A stretch of 64,000 nt of DNA from Lepidurus packardi (taxonomy: Eukaryota > Arthropoda > Branchiopoda > Notostraca > Triopsidae): the NCBI GenBank assembly GCA_023053545.1, contig JAKZAN010000005.1, positions 8,556,001-8,620,000 of the forward strand, in the 5' to 3' direction. Below the pieces are notes generated by a model that was not told where the DNA came from, did no database searches, and was given only the letters and a program-made list of their open reading frames with translations. The translations under genes and the position numbers were made by a program. Below are positions 50,225 to 62,855 of the stretch, piece by piece (position 1 is the first letter of the stretch; every line of letters starts with the position of its first letter).

Positions 50225-53200
50225 ATCAAATGCTTATAATAATTAAATTACATAGAATGCAGTTGTAAATTGCAGTGTGGTTAAGACTAAATACTTGAAT
50301 ACTTAAGTATAAAAATTTCACCAGTAGAATGCCTCAAGATTCTGTAAATTTATAGTTGTATTTTGTAACTCCAAAAATGGTACCCAATACTAGGAAATTG
50401 GTGTACGTTGCAGTGTAGCTTTTTAGGAAAGTGAATTCCCTAGTTTGAGATGGGAATTTAAGGGGTGAATGCAGATTGGTCCACGTTATAAGGAGATTTA
50501 GTCTAATTTGAGCTCAAGTTGGAATTCGCGACCAATAATTTTGTTTGGGTCCCCACAACCGGAATGCAGTAATGCGAGGTATGCTGCGTAACACTGGACG
50601 CATTTTCTAAATTTAAGTTTGTCACTCCTCTCTTTTCTCCGTTCTAGTGCACAAGTCTTTTTGAAACTTCGAAATAGGAAATGAAAATGAGCATCTTTGG
50701 CCGGGAGAGTGGGAAGCCTTAAAACGTTCCCCGCCTTGCCAATTGCTAACGAGAAAAGGGAGAAGCAATTCACCTCGGCGGCAGCTGTCACGAAGGATTC
50801 GTGTTTACGTCCGTATATAATTTCCCCCCCGTTTTTTTCCTCCTTTTTCGGGGGATAACTCTGCGTGTTTAACGAGGTTTGGAGTTCTCAATTTCTCGCA
50901 GGACTTGTTCACTTACAGGCTTGACAAGCCCTCGCTTCTTTTCTAAACCCCCTAGAAGATAACCAACATCTTTTTGAGGGTAAAAAAAGAAAATTGGTCT
51001 CCCTTATACTAAACGTGAGGACTCTTTACACTTAAGACTCTCTTCTACACCAGACGGTGGTAATTTGTTTGAGTAAAAACATGATTTTTTAACTGTCAGA
51101 CTCCAAGTACTGTATGGGAAAAGACTTGGAGGGATTGGCTTTTCCCTTAAGGACCGGCTGCCATTTTTTATATTAGTTTTTCATTTTTACGGAAATTTGA
51201 AAGCTTGGAATATTCCGACAGGGGCTTTTCTTGATCTTTGACCCGGGATATATTGATCTTTCATCAATGTTTCTGGGGCTATTGCTATTCCGTATGCGCT
51301 GGGATACATCTATATAGGCCTTGATGTATGCATTAAGAAAGGAATAAAATAAGAAAAAAAGAGAGAAAATGGCATATGTGTTGCTAAAAGACCGTCAAAG
51401 AGGCACTTTGTAATCCTTTAGCTTCTGGGGAGGTTCTTTTTTAAGGAGGCTGTGGCAGAGATGAAAGGAAAGAGAGAGACTTTTATGCCTGGAGGACCGT
51501 GACCGCATCTTGGCTGGCAGTTGTTGCATATTAGCGCTTCAACAAAGGGGGAAGGAGAAACGCTCTTTCTCTCACCCCTCCTCCTTTTCTTTTAAAGTTA
51601 ACACGTGCTGAAAGCTGATCCTTTATAGCCTTTTAAGACATTTTAAGTGTTTGGGAGCTGAGGTTATCGGCAGAAGGAAAGGTTTTGCAGGAAAAATCTG
51701 TGGATCTTTCTTTTCTTTTCTTCTTTTTTTTTAGAGAAAATGTAATTTATTAGCATGAAAGACAGACGTTGGCTTTTTACTTATGCTTTGTCACGTGAGC
51801 AGAAAACATCTTACAGGTTTATCTCATAACGAGCCCTGCTGGGCTGCATTGGTGCCGTCTTGGATAAATTTAATAAGGAAGAAAATTTCATATAATAATT
51901 AAAAGATTTTTTTTTTTTTTTTTAAATAAAAAGGAACATCTCTGTGTTAGCCCAGGTTGTTAAAGGGTGATAGCTTAATTACTTCCCGGGAATGAAAGAG
52001 AGAAGAAAAAAATTCAGAAAAGCCCGACCTGATGAGTGAGTTTTTCCCCCCAAGTTAACAAGTTTAATGAAGCATTATCTCACCGTGAACTCCCTTAACG
52101 ACTTTGTTGCTAGATATTGGAGTGACAGGAAACGCCGAATGTAGGATATCTATTTTTGGAAACCGAGTAGGCCTTAAAAAAAAGAAATTAAAAAAAAAGA
52201 AGAAAAAAAGCTTTTTGCTCCGAGTGGATTGCATTTTCGTTCATGAAAACGAAGTTCGGTCTTTCTGCCAATAATTGTCTTTTTGGGGAATAGAAGAAAT
52301 GTCAGAAAAGAAAGTCTCTTCTTGGAAGGAAGAGAAGAAAGGCTTGAGAGAAAACTCACCAAAAGAAGCCATGGAGGAATGGACGAGTCGTTCTCGTTAA
52401 GAAACATGTAGCAACAGCTGTTGGTACTGTTTCCTTAATGTTTTGGACGCTGGCAGCCGATTTGCACACCCTCAAACGGAGCAAGGAACATTATGAACCC
52501 AGCTTCCGAGTCATCCTACAATCCCAAGAGGCTTTTTGCTCGGCATTCTCTTTCTTCTTTTCCTTCTTCTCGGTTTTTGTTTCTAAACACCAACGTTTCG
52601 GTTTGTTTCCTAATTCCGTTTGATCTCTAGAGCATGCCAGGTCAAACTTAACAGGGCTTTAAGAAAATACGTTTGAAACTTTTTTTTATTTTTTTTTTCT
52701 CACAGGGCTTCCAAATTCACACATTGAGACAAGAAAGAAGGCGTGGCTGGGGAGAAGTTGTAGGTTTTTCGATGGCTTTGGTGAACAAATAAATAAGTCG
52801 TCTGTGCAGATTTGTATGTAAGCACAAGCCAGATCATTAGTTTTAACGCGTGCCAAATATTATTCCCCTTGGAGCCACCTCTATCGCTTGCACAAATAGC
52901 CGGTCTGGTCTTTTGCACGTGCGAGGAAGCAGGTAACATTAGCTTTGGTGTAAGCGAGGACCCAAGAAAAATGGCTCATTTGGCATATGGTACCCGGGAC
53001 TATTATTCTTTTCTTTTGACGGAGGGAAAGATAAAAAAGTAAGTTAAAAAGTGTGCCAGTCTTCTTCGGGGGCATCTTTCTTAATGGTAATCCCACCAAA
53101 AAAATCATTGTGGTAGTCATTGATTTTAAGTAGGAAGAGACAACGCTTTGAAGGGGAAAAAAGTTTTCAAACACACGAGGGGATGGTCTGGTGTGTTTAT

Positions 53201-53271
53201 TCGGGCTTCTGTGTTTGCGTTTGGTTGTAGTAGTCTTAATTAACGGTTTTGTGTTTGTTTCTTTCTTGCAG

Positions 53272-54496
53272 ATGATGAACTACCTCCTCCATCTTTGGAG
53301 TGCAACTCTGACGGAGAGAACGGTAAATACAAGTTTCGGGTTTTTAGGAGTGACAAGGGAGGAAATGTAATCTTGTTTATGGTATATATGCAGAAAACCG
53401 GGTCGTGACTCTGGTCGAGATCGATAAGCAAGATGAGGCTTCGCTGGGATTGATCCTTGTTGGTAAGTTCATTAAAATCCAGTCGCGAAGGGCCATTACA
53501 GGAAACGGTAGCAACTTAAAGCAAGTCAAGGGGGAGAATCCAAACCGGCTCCCTCACCGTCCGTTCCCCGAACTGCGAAATATTCGTTGTTGGGCTGTAC
53601 CGCCTAATCGCTCAGCAGGTCGCGGGTAAATCGGGGGTGGAAAAGGCGGAAAAGGATCGTGTCTTGGATCCCATTTTGAACAGAAACGAGATAAAACTCC
53701 ACAAACATGTGATATCATATATTGTGGACCTCGTTAGTCTTGCTTAGCGTGTAAACCAACTCATCCCTCGTTAATTACCTCGTAGGTCTTCCCGAAGCCC
53801 GCAATTCTCATCAGTTCCGACTTTTTTTTTCTCTTTCGTGTAATTCTTTTTCCAGTCGTTGCCAAGCCAGTTAAATAATATATTTTTTTTTGTATGGGAC
53901 AGTGGGTTGAAATTGGAGTTGCGTACGTCTTGTAACGCAGTGGTACAGTACCTACGCCTGGTTTTCGAGAAGGATTCCCTAATTGCAGAGTTTGTAATCT
54001 TTAGGAGGAGTAATGACAGTTGTCAGACGACGTCGTGTCAATCTAGGGTGCAAAAATGGGTTTCGCTTGGGCTTTTGGCGTCGACTCCCCAAAACAGGCG
54101 GGTACAAGATCTAGCTCGACCCGCCCACTTTTCAGACAAAGCTGGTACTTTGGGACTTGATATGCCAGTTTTAGTCTAGTCGGCAGTGTGTTGCGCATGG
54201 AAATGGACTTGGAAACTGTCCCCTCTCTCTCCTCTTTCTTTATTCGTCAGTTTATTTTTTGTTCGGTGTAAGCCAAAAAAGAAAAGAAACACTCGGTTTC
54301 TGGTGTTTGTTTTTATTCCGGATCTCGCGCGAAGAAATTAAAAGGAATTAGAACTGCAAAGGATTGCTAGTGGGCAGAGACGTGAAATGCCAGATTCGAT
54401 TCAGATGATTTGATTTGTGTAGCATGTTTTCCAACTTTAAAAGTTCCCTAACGAATATTTGGAAGCCACCCAAATCGCCCAAACGTAAGCCTTTTC

Positions 54497-54533
<37 letters not shown>

Positions 54534-57500
54534 TTCAAGTTGTCGGTCGCGTTGCTTTTTTAGGTTTGAACAAAGTAAGAAGTTGGCATTTTTATGGTTT
54601 CTTCCTCTCGATTTTTTCAGGGATTTCTAATTACGTGGAGAACTTACTCTTCGGAGAAATTTCTTTCCGTTTTTTTATAAAAAGGTAAATATCTGTAAAC
54701 ATATTTTTTTTTTAAAAAAGAGTAAATTGAATTCTAATTTTGTTAGCGAACAAAACCCAATTCCGGGGAGTCGTCCCCTAAAATTCCGTTAGCAAACAGA
54801 GCCATTCTGTCTGTAAATAGGCTTTGTGTGGAGTTATGGGAAGGCAAATATGCCAAAAGGGGGTGGGGGGGTGGTTCAAAACTCAAGAGGAGCTTTTAAA
54901 CACAGGTTAGCACATTCATTTCCCTTGTGCTCCGCTGGGTAATGGAAATGAGAGGGAAGTTAAGAGAGCCTGGCGGAATATTTGGCGAGATATGCCCTGT
55001 ATGTATAAACGGGATAGACTCAAAGTAAATTTAGTCGCATCTTTTATACTCCATTTCTGCCCACATTTTGCTCCCAATAATGTAAAAGGACTAAGGCTCA
55101 TGAAAATGGAGTGGCACGTACTGGGGTACTCTCTCTCACTTTCTTATATACTCTCTTCCCCACCGCCACCATAGCATAATAAAAACCTCCGCCACAATCC
55201 TAAACCCCCAAAAGCTTCATATTTATGCTAAAGAAGAAAAATGGAATAGGTTATAGGAAAGCAGCTGGACTGGGTTACAGAATACATCTTTATTTGTTCA
55301 GTTAGAGGCTTGCTCTTTCTTTCCTTTTTTATGAATATTGCCTAGCAAACAACTCGGGAGAATTTAAGGCTCGCAAAGTGTGCCGCTGAGCGTCGCTATG
55401 CATAAAAATAGCTAGCTCATCATTCCCCGTGCCCTCATAAAGTAGGCGATGATAGATTTGGAGGAAGAAAACAGACTTTAAGCTTCTTCGACGTACCTGG
55501 GGAAGTTAAAACTTTAATTTTTTACCCATCTCTCTTTCTTTAGGATACCAAAAAAAAGTTCACTAGGTTGCTAACATGTCTCACCGTGCGGCAAAAGAAA
55601 TGATGAATTGCCAACAGGAAGTGGATTTTTTTTATAAATATATTTTTTTTTGCTGGTAAAATGATTTGCTTCTCGTGAATACAGACTGGTATTTTGTTGT
55701 GTGATTTACGGAAGTGCTTTTGTACTCATTTAAAATTCCGTTTTCTTGTGGCAGGCGGAGCAGATAAAGATGGGCGGCCCCGAATTGCGAGTTTGAGGCC
55801 AGGGGGTGTGGCTTCCAGGAGTGATGCCTTACAAGTTGGCGACGTAATCACGGCCGTGAATGGGAAAAGTACCGCCCGAATGCGACACGAAGAAATTGTG
55901 GCACTGCTCAAGAATGCTGACGACCGACTGCAATTGGAAGTCAACTTTGATTTGCCTTCTCGTAAGCACAACACTTTCTTCGAGTGCCAAAATCGTTCAA
56001 AACTTTCTTCGTTAGCTGAAATCCAGTCGTTTTCGTTTCCTGGTTTCGGGAACTTATTCAAACTTATGTTCAAATGTAGATTGCCCTTTTTGATGTCCAA
56101 AATGTAATTTGTTCCTTTTTCTCTCTGCAGAAGTTTGATAGAAAGTTTTTCCGTGATTATTTTTATTTTCTAGTTGTTCTTTGGGAGAAGGGGCTTGGCG
56201 GCAAGTGTCGAGTTATGGCTTTGACGGGGGTATGTTTTCCCCAAGGGAAAGAGCTGAAATTAGGGTTAAAAGAATGCAATTTGGGGGTTGGGTTTTGCGG
56301 ACTAGTAGTAATGCAATCCGGTGACAAAAGTGAAGCAGAAACGCCTTTTCCCCTGGGAACAACACCACAGCAATAGAAAAAGGAACTTTATGTGTCTCTC
56401 CAGAAGGCGAAGAGGCGGATTCTTGAGAGCTTTCTTTTTGTTTTTGTTTTGTTTTGTGTGTTGGGTATTTCACTAGAGCGACATATGGACGACAAACAGA
56501 AAAAGAGAACGTTTTCCGTTGTCTAGTGTCCGATAGACGTGGCTATTCTATTCCTTTTACCGTTACCGTTCTGTTGCAGCAGCTTCTTTGGCGCGGGTGA
56601 GAGAAGTAGTATTTTTAGGGAGGAAATTTAGAGGACGCGAAGGGGAATAAGCTAAAGCTTATATCCAACTCGCTGATTTTCACGTCGAGCTCTACTTTTG
56701 GTTTTTCTTTTTCCTTTTTTTTGGAAAAAAAGTTTTAATATTAGAAATAAAAGGGGGGAAAGATGGGGGTTTGGTTTGTGTAGGTCCAAAGATGGTAGTT
56801 CTTGTTTTGTCTGCTAACCAACAAACTATCGAATTCCGTTGATGGATGTGTTTAGATGGGCTAGGACACTCTAAAGAAAAGAAAAGGGGGATTTCGTGCG
56901 TGATTTACGCTCGAGTTGATCATCTGTTTTGTGTTTGTTTTCTCCCCCGACAGGACCCGATACCAATTTTGTCTTGGTCCGGACGACTGAAGTGGCTTTG
57001 CTAAGAGACAATGGGAGTCTTGGCTTGACTATTCGAGGAGGACAATCATCCGACCCTTGTCGTTCCCGACCCTTAACAATCACGAATGTGCGACCTGGAG
57101 GACCAGCTGATAGGTAAGGTTTGAAATGTCACTCAGAATTTGAAGTACTATATAATAAGAAAAGAACAAAGACTGAGAGAAAATAGATTTTATGTATAAA
57201 ATATGCGTTACAGAGATGGAACCATTAAAGTTGGGGACCGAGTTGTGAGCATCAGTGGCGTGAGTGTCGGGGACGTACCGTTGGCAGAGGCTCAGAGATT
57301 GATGCGAGAAGCATGTGACCGAATCAGTCTCAAGATCGAGTATGATGTGAGCCTCGTGGAAGCTGTCAAAAACGCTCAAGGACCGCTTCTCGTCCAAGTA
57401 GAACGCCCTTGTGGAACTTCACTAGGCGTGGCTTTAGGAAAAGTGCCTCTTCCGCCTCCGGCAGAAGGGCACGTTACTGTTATTGAGTCCCTCAAACCCG

Positions 57501-60500
57501 CCAGCATTGCAGAAAGGTATTAATTTTTTGGAGAAAGAATAGCTCCGACTTCAATATCGTTTATTGCTTCTCTTTTGGCCCTAAAAAGGTGCGGAGCCTT
57601 ACATGTAGGAGATCACGTATTGGCTGTTGGAGATACGAGAGTGGACGGGCATCTCACGTGCCAGGATGTGACCCAATTGTTGAGAAATTACCCCAGTGAC
57701 GTCATCCAGCTCCAAATCTTGCCCGTGGCAGCTCAAAAGCGTGTGGATTCCAGAAGTATTTTTTCCTAACCCTTAAAATAACTGAATCAAGTAGCCAATG
57801 TTTTTGTTTTCCTTAGGAGTACTGCCTCCATTGAGTCCGCGACTGGCGGGGTTGCCTCCCGTTTCCCCGTTTCACTCCAACTACAATACGCTAAGCAGCA
57901 AAAGCCGTAATTCCAGGAAGGTTTGGCGCCCGTTGCAGCGCGAAAACAGCGTCTTAAGTCGCCACGACACAGGTATATAGCTTACACAACATCAGATGAA
58001 AAAAAGAGCTAATTTGCGTCTGGCGTTGAAATAGCTTCCTTGAGCTCGGGCTCGAGTCAATCCTGGCCGACCCATTCCATAAGTCTGTCCCCGAGTCACG
58101 GCGTGAGTAACAGCAATAGTAACAGCCCCGGAATGAGTCACGTGGAATCGGTGTGGGTGACGCTGCCAGCAGATTCGCTGTGCTCGTCCAATTACGGCTT
58201 AAGCTTTGCCCCGACCGAGTTGGGTAACAACCGCGCCATCATTGTTGAAATCGAATCCGGCAGTCCTGCTGACAGGTTGGTACAAAAAGATAAAAAGTGA
58301 TGGGGGAAATGAGGGAAAGACTAAAAAAATTTGCTACACTTTTTTATCTTTTCTTTGGAATGGGATTTAAACCTTGTTCTTTTGGAAAAACTGACACCGA
58401 CACTTATTGACTTTTCGTTTGTTTCTTTTCTGTGGGCGAAAAATAGATGTGGGTGTTTGCAGCCTGGCGACAGAGTACTGGCCATCAATCAGAAAAGTGT
58501 GACGGCCTTGTCAGGCGAAGAAGTAAGCACGCTTTTGGCCGACACGAGACCGCCTGTCACTCTTGCGGTGGAATTCCATGTGGCGGATTCTGTGGTCCCT
58601 TCCAGCGGAGTCTTCACCGTCAAAGTACCCAAACGCGGAGCTAATCTCGGATTAACTCTCGCCTGTAAGAGCTTTCTCTCTCCAAAATTAGAGACAAGAA
58701 AACAAATAATTTTCTTGTTTTCATCCGTTTTTCTTTCATTTTTTTCTCTCCAGGTCCTAAAGCGAGGAGCGAGGGACTTATTATAGCTGATGTGCAACAA
58801 GGATCCATTGCGCACCGTACTGGCTCCATTCAAGCCGGGGATCGGTTGTTAGCCATTAACCATCACCGCCTTGAAGGCAGACACGTGGAAGAAGCTTTCC
58901 AGCTCTTTCAGGCGTCCGAGGAAATTGTGGTTTTGAAGATCCAAAAAGATGAATCCTTCTCGGGTACTAAAGATAAATGAAAGAAAAACAAGAAATATAA
59001 ACTTCCTTAACAACGTTTAAAAAAATAAGATAATTCCTTGAAACCAGATTTTCTATGCATTCTTAGATGACACCGTGTCCCAAGTGGTATACACCGTTGA
59101 ATTGATTCGACACGGGGGACCCTTAGGGATCACGGTTTCCGGCACTGAAGAACCCTTCGACCCCATCATCATTTCTGGCTTAACTGAAAGTAATACTATT
59201 CCGAAGGCATTCCGATCAGACGTACGTAGTTCTGGCGGGTAATTTGGCAACTTTATTTGATATTTAGGAGGCTTGGCAGAAAGGACGGGAGCACTACACG
59301 TGGGCGACAGATTATTGGCCATCAATAGCAAGAGTTTACGAGGCAAACCACTTTCTGAAGCCATTGACCTATTGCAGAGTTCGGCCGATGTAGTTACGCT
59401 GAAAATCGCCAAGCCAGCGCCACCCAGTAATACTTTTGCTTCTTAAAGTAGAATTGGTTCTCCAGTTTATTTTATTTTTTGTTTTCATTTACTTTATGCA
59501 GTCATAGAAATCAATCATACGAGCGCAGGGGAATTGGAGAGAGAAGACTACTTTGGGAAATTCCCAGCTTTGCCGTCGATTGATAGTGCCGTGGAATCAT
59601 GGGATTCGGGAGGAGCGGAACCTCTACCTTTGCAATCTGTCACAGAAATTACGACCTACAAAGCAGGTAAATGGAGAGGCAATACAGTAGATGCCGCTTA
59701 TTGTGATCACGTTTGTCAAGTGAATATTGATTCTATTAAGCGGAGATTCTAGTAACCAATAATCAGAAATGTGTACCTACAGAAATGTGTATCTGTACAA
59801 AAAGGTAGGTTGCAGTTTCCTTTTTGTAGATGCACTACACTCACTATTGTTTATTTCGTAACGCTTTCTCAACAATTTTGATAGAGATGATTGAGGAATT
59901 CCTAGTTTAACGGACGCTTCCCTTTGTGGCAAATCTTTTAAATTTAACTTATTGTAAGTTTCAGTGAGCAGCAACTTCTTTTTTTTGTATTTAAATCAAC
60001 TCTTTTCTTGTTCGTCGCCATTTTTATATAACCGCAAGTCTAAGATACAACAAACACTGCGCCTTTGAAGTGAGTTCTTGATTTCTGTGATCTTGAATCT
60101 TGAATTCTGCGATCTTGAATCTTGATTCTTTGGAATTCAGAAATTCAAGAACTTTCACTGCGCCTTTGAAGCATACTCCTAAGCTTAGGTAGGGTTCTCA
60201 ACAACGATAGCCCTTATAATTTTCCCAGGTAATTAAAGGAATTGGTCATTCAATTGAATAATCTGATCACTTAATTGACTGGGAGTTTAAAGAAAGGATT
60301 TCCCCCGTAAGCGCTGTAGTAGGCTGGAAATGACAGGATTGGTCAAAAAGACATAATAGTAATATATGCAATATATTCAATATATGCAAAGTCTACATAG
60401 CAATCAATACTATAGTTTCGTTACTGTACTGTACAAGATTCTTTTGAAAATTGATTCAACTGTCCGAACGTGTGATTCTAATAGCGGATTAAAATCCTAT

Positions 60501-61727
60501 GAATATTTTCATTTGGAATCGATCCTTTAAAATTTGATTCCATAAAGCGGCTGATTCTAATAACCACAGTGATCACAATAAGCGGCATGTACTGTATTTT
60601 TGATGATGATTGTAAAGGGAGAAAAATAGCGGGAGTATCTGTTCAGAAAGCGCTACGGTGAAAAGAAGACATAAGGTGCTCATGCCTGTTGAGCGGCGCG
60701 ACACGAACAGCCGAGATTGGGATGTTTTATCACATAGCTCGCCAAGTGTGGACAGTGGACAATCAGAAGAGAAGACTGAGTGGAGGAAATCGTTGGATGA
60801 CTTGGATCATGATACCATACGACCCCTTCCTCGTCCCAATCACTCGAGTATGTTTTATGCCGTTTTTTGAAAAAAAAAAAACTTTATTATTTAGGTGGAA
60901 AAGTTAATTCTAGATAGCGAGATCTATTTAGCTAATGAAGTTTTGGAACATTTATTTTTAGACGAGTCTGGGAACACTAGATCGACGTCAAGCCATTCCT
61001 TAGATCATCACACGGACTCGGAGCCTTGCCCTCGCTTGAGCGACTTGGCTTTGATTCAGCGCTGCAATACGCTGCCTCACAAGCGGCGCTTGCCAAATGC
61101 AAATGACCAAGGGAAAAGCAATGGCGAAGTTGGCAACTTTGTCGGTAGTTACGCCATGCCTTACATGGCCATCTCTCCCGTAGCCAATAACAGCGCACTG
61201 GAAATTCATCACGTTACTCTGGACAAAGACGGAGTTTATGAAGACTTTGGGTTCAGCGTCTCGGATGGCCTATACGAAAGGGGCGTTTACGTCAACCGGA
61301 TCCGGAAAGGGGGACCGGCAGACGGCTCCGGAGTTTTGAAATCCTTTGATAGAATTTTACAAGTAAGAAATCAATGAAACGGGACTTTCCACCTTTTCCG
61401 AGCTCATGCATATATCATCTCTTTTTTTTTCTTTGTGTAGGTGAATGAAACTCGAACTCATGATTTTGATTGCTGCTTGACGGTGCCTCTTATCGCAGCT
61501 GCAGGAGACACGATTACGCTGCTGGTGGCCCGGAACCCTTTTGCGACCCCGACTGAACTCAAAGTAATGTTGACATATTTAACGACTTTTTTTTATTAAT
61601 GTTTTAAACGGATTCATTCTATTAGGATAATCATAATTCGATGCCGTGGATGGAAGAAGAAGAATCAGAGAACGTTTCACCTTGTCCTCCCTTTTTGGGT
61701 CTGCGGACTATTACTACTACTCTGTAA
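53272..61727 (+). CDS. GRIP1: GRIP, seven-PDZ glutamate-receptor-interacting scaffold (5' end uncertain)
   Basis: GRIP proteins anchor and traffic receptors and cargo; fly Grip acts in muscle guidance. Seventeen exons: 53272-53322, 53394-53462, 55755-55961, 56954-57113, 57214-57516, 57589-57755, 57817-57972, 58035-58275, 58447-58664, 58754-58963, 59067-59189, 59268-59426, 59502-59666, 60647-60847, 60962-61362, 61441-61563, 61626-61727; about 1018 residues. PDZ domains in order start at [20 protein letters not shown] (1), [19 protein letters not shown] (2), [17 protein letters not shown] (3), [20 protein letters not shown] (4), [17 protein letters not shown] (5), [20 protein letters not shown] (6) and [20 protein letters not shown] (7). 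The 1-2-3, 4-5-6, 7 grouping with a serine-rich linker before PDZ4 and a longer one before PDZ7 matches the family. The first listed exon starts in phase 1, so coding sequence is missing upstream. A pogo/Tigger-like element fills one intron. The symbol could equally be GRIP2. Confidence 0.93.
54424..54484 (+). CDS. Candidate alternative first exon of GRIP
   Basis: The ATG opens [20 protein letters not shown] and the exon ends in phase 1 at a strong donor (gtaagc at 54485). Both 55755 and 56954 accept phase 1. Joining to 55755 would start inside PDZ1; joining to 56954 would give a GRIP form starting with intact PDZ2. The short basic leader resembles the candidate at 41537 in style. A tgtgtag just before the ATG could instead make it an internal exon. 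No transcript evidence is available here. Confidence 0.35.
54501..54530. repeat. T30 homopolymer
   Basis: Thirty consecutive T in a GRIP intron, 17 nt after the candidate donor at 54485. Its length is likely to vary and to be error-prone in assembly. Confidence 0.9.
59685..60594 (-). mobile_element. Pogo/Tigger-like element, copy D, in GRIP intron
   Basis: The element is 910 bp, flanked by TA at 59683-59684 and 60595-60596. The terminal inverted repeats are 26 bp with one difference (right end catgtactg against catctactg). It carries the truncated transposase N-terminus in minus orientation, antisense to GRIP, and an internal cttgaattctgcgat tract (about 60070-60150). It starts 18 nt after the exon's donor; removing it leaves a 68-nt intron. 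No catalytic domain is present. Confidence 0.92.
59800..60021 (-). pseudogene. Truncated pogo/Tigger transposase N-terminus in copy D
   Basis: Starts [11 protein letters not shown] at 60021; after a one-base slip in an A-rich run the frame continues [40 protein letters not shown]. This is the psq-type helix-turn-helix. The frame is lost before a catalytic domain. It matches the fragments in copies B and C, with the same endpoint. Confidence 0.8.
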
Positions 61728-62855
61728 AATAAAGAAGATGGAAATTTGAAATGATGGGACAGAGGGAAATTGTAACTGCAAATTGTATATTCCTACCTCT
61801 TATTTCTACCTTCCTGACCTGTTTTGATGATTGCGGCTATATTCTACGTTTTCATTAAACGAATATTTTTTTGAGTGTGGAAAGAGAGGTATGAATGACT
61901 GGTTTGACGGATTGTACCTGTGCCTATTTCATTCAAATATTTAAGGTAAATGTTTTCTGCTCCTCACTTTTGGCGCTAAATTCAGTGTTAGCCTATCTAA
62001 CGGAGAGGAGGTCATTTTTATGACTTAGTGAAACTTGAATGCAATTGCTGCTAAGGAAAGAAAAATTAGTAACCAAATCTCAGCAGCATTTTGATGCCGG
62101 ATAGTCTTTACCCTGGATATTAATAACATATACATACACATAAGTTTTGATTTACACTGCATCTTTTACTTCAAGGAATATATTTATAAATAAATTTTCA
62201 CACTATACTCAACAAAGTAACTTAGAAATTTTTAAATTGCCTTCGAAAGTTTGAATGTACCGCGCAGATTTGCTCCAATGCCAGATTTTGAATTAATCTT
62301 GGAAATCCTTGTAATAAGGTTATTTGATTTTATACATGATAGATGTACAATTTTCATTTTTTTCAGTTAAATTGAAAGCATTTAGTCAGTATTGAAGACC
62401 TTGACTGAAATAATTCTATTCGACCACGTGGCTCCCCGCTTCCGTACCGGCGCTGGCCATCACGCGCGTGACGGTGTTACTATTTTAGGTAATATTGCTT
62501 TAATCTTTGTCCTATTTTATTTTCTGAATCATTAGCTCGTATAGCAAAGCTTGGGTAATATTTTTATGTATAATTCATTATGTTTTTCTCTATGGTAAGG
62601 CTTAAAAATGCACATTCTATTCATGTCTGCCATTTCCTGGCTGGCGTTGCTGGGGAGGGGCTGGCATTAGCTTTTTCCACGTTGAATTCCTCGAATTATC
62701 TCAATAGCAGGAAACAGTCTATTTGTGCAATCCATTACTTTAGATTAACTCTGAATTTATTTGAGAAAAAAGTAGCCTCATCTTAAATTGTATACTTTAC
62801 ACTCATGTTTTCTATCTTGTCAGGTTTGGACATGTTTTGTTGAAATTCGTTAAAA
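61728..62855. other. Spacer, GRIP to FAM120-like gene
   Basis: Starts with the GRIP 3' UTR; ATTAAA at 61854-61859 is a candidate polyadenylation signal. A short GC- and CpG-richer patch at about 62425-62480 may mark the promoter of the next gene. An acceptor-like ttgtcag at 62816-62822 just upstream of the next ATG suggests a 5' UTR intron. Confidence 0.5.

Larger units (their letters stand above)
47177..53271. other. Gene-poor DNA upstream of the recognised GRIP exons
   Basis: No exon chain is seen. The plus strand is G- and T-rich (for example 51421-51480 has 23 G and 6 C by hand count). It contains an AT-rich array (48853-48901), a foldback (49795-49975), a small palindrome (50174-50224) and several A/T runs. 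It is probably intronic to GRIP. Confidence 0.45.
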
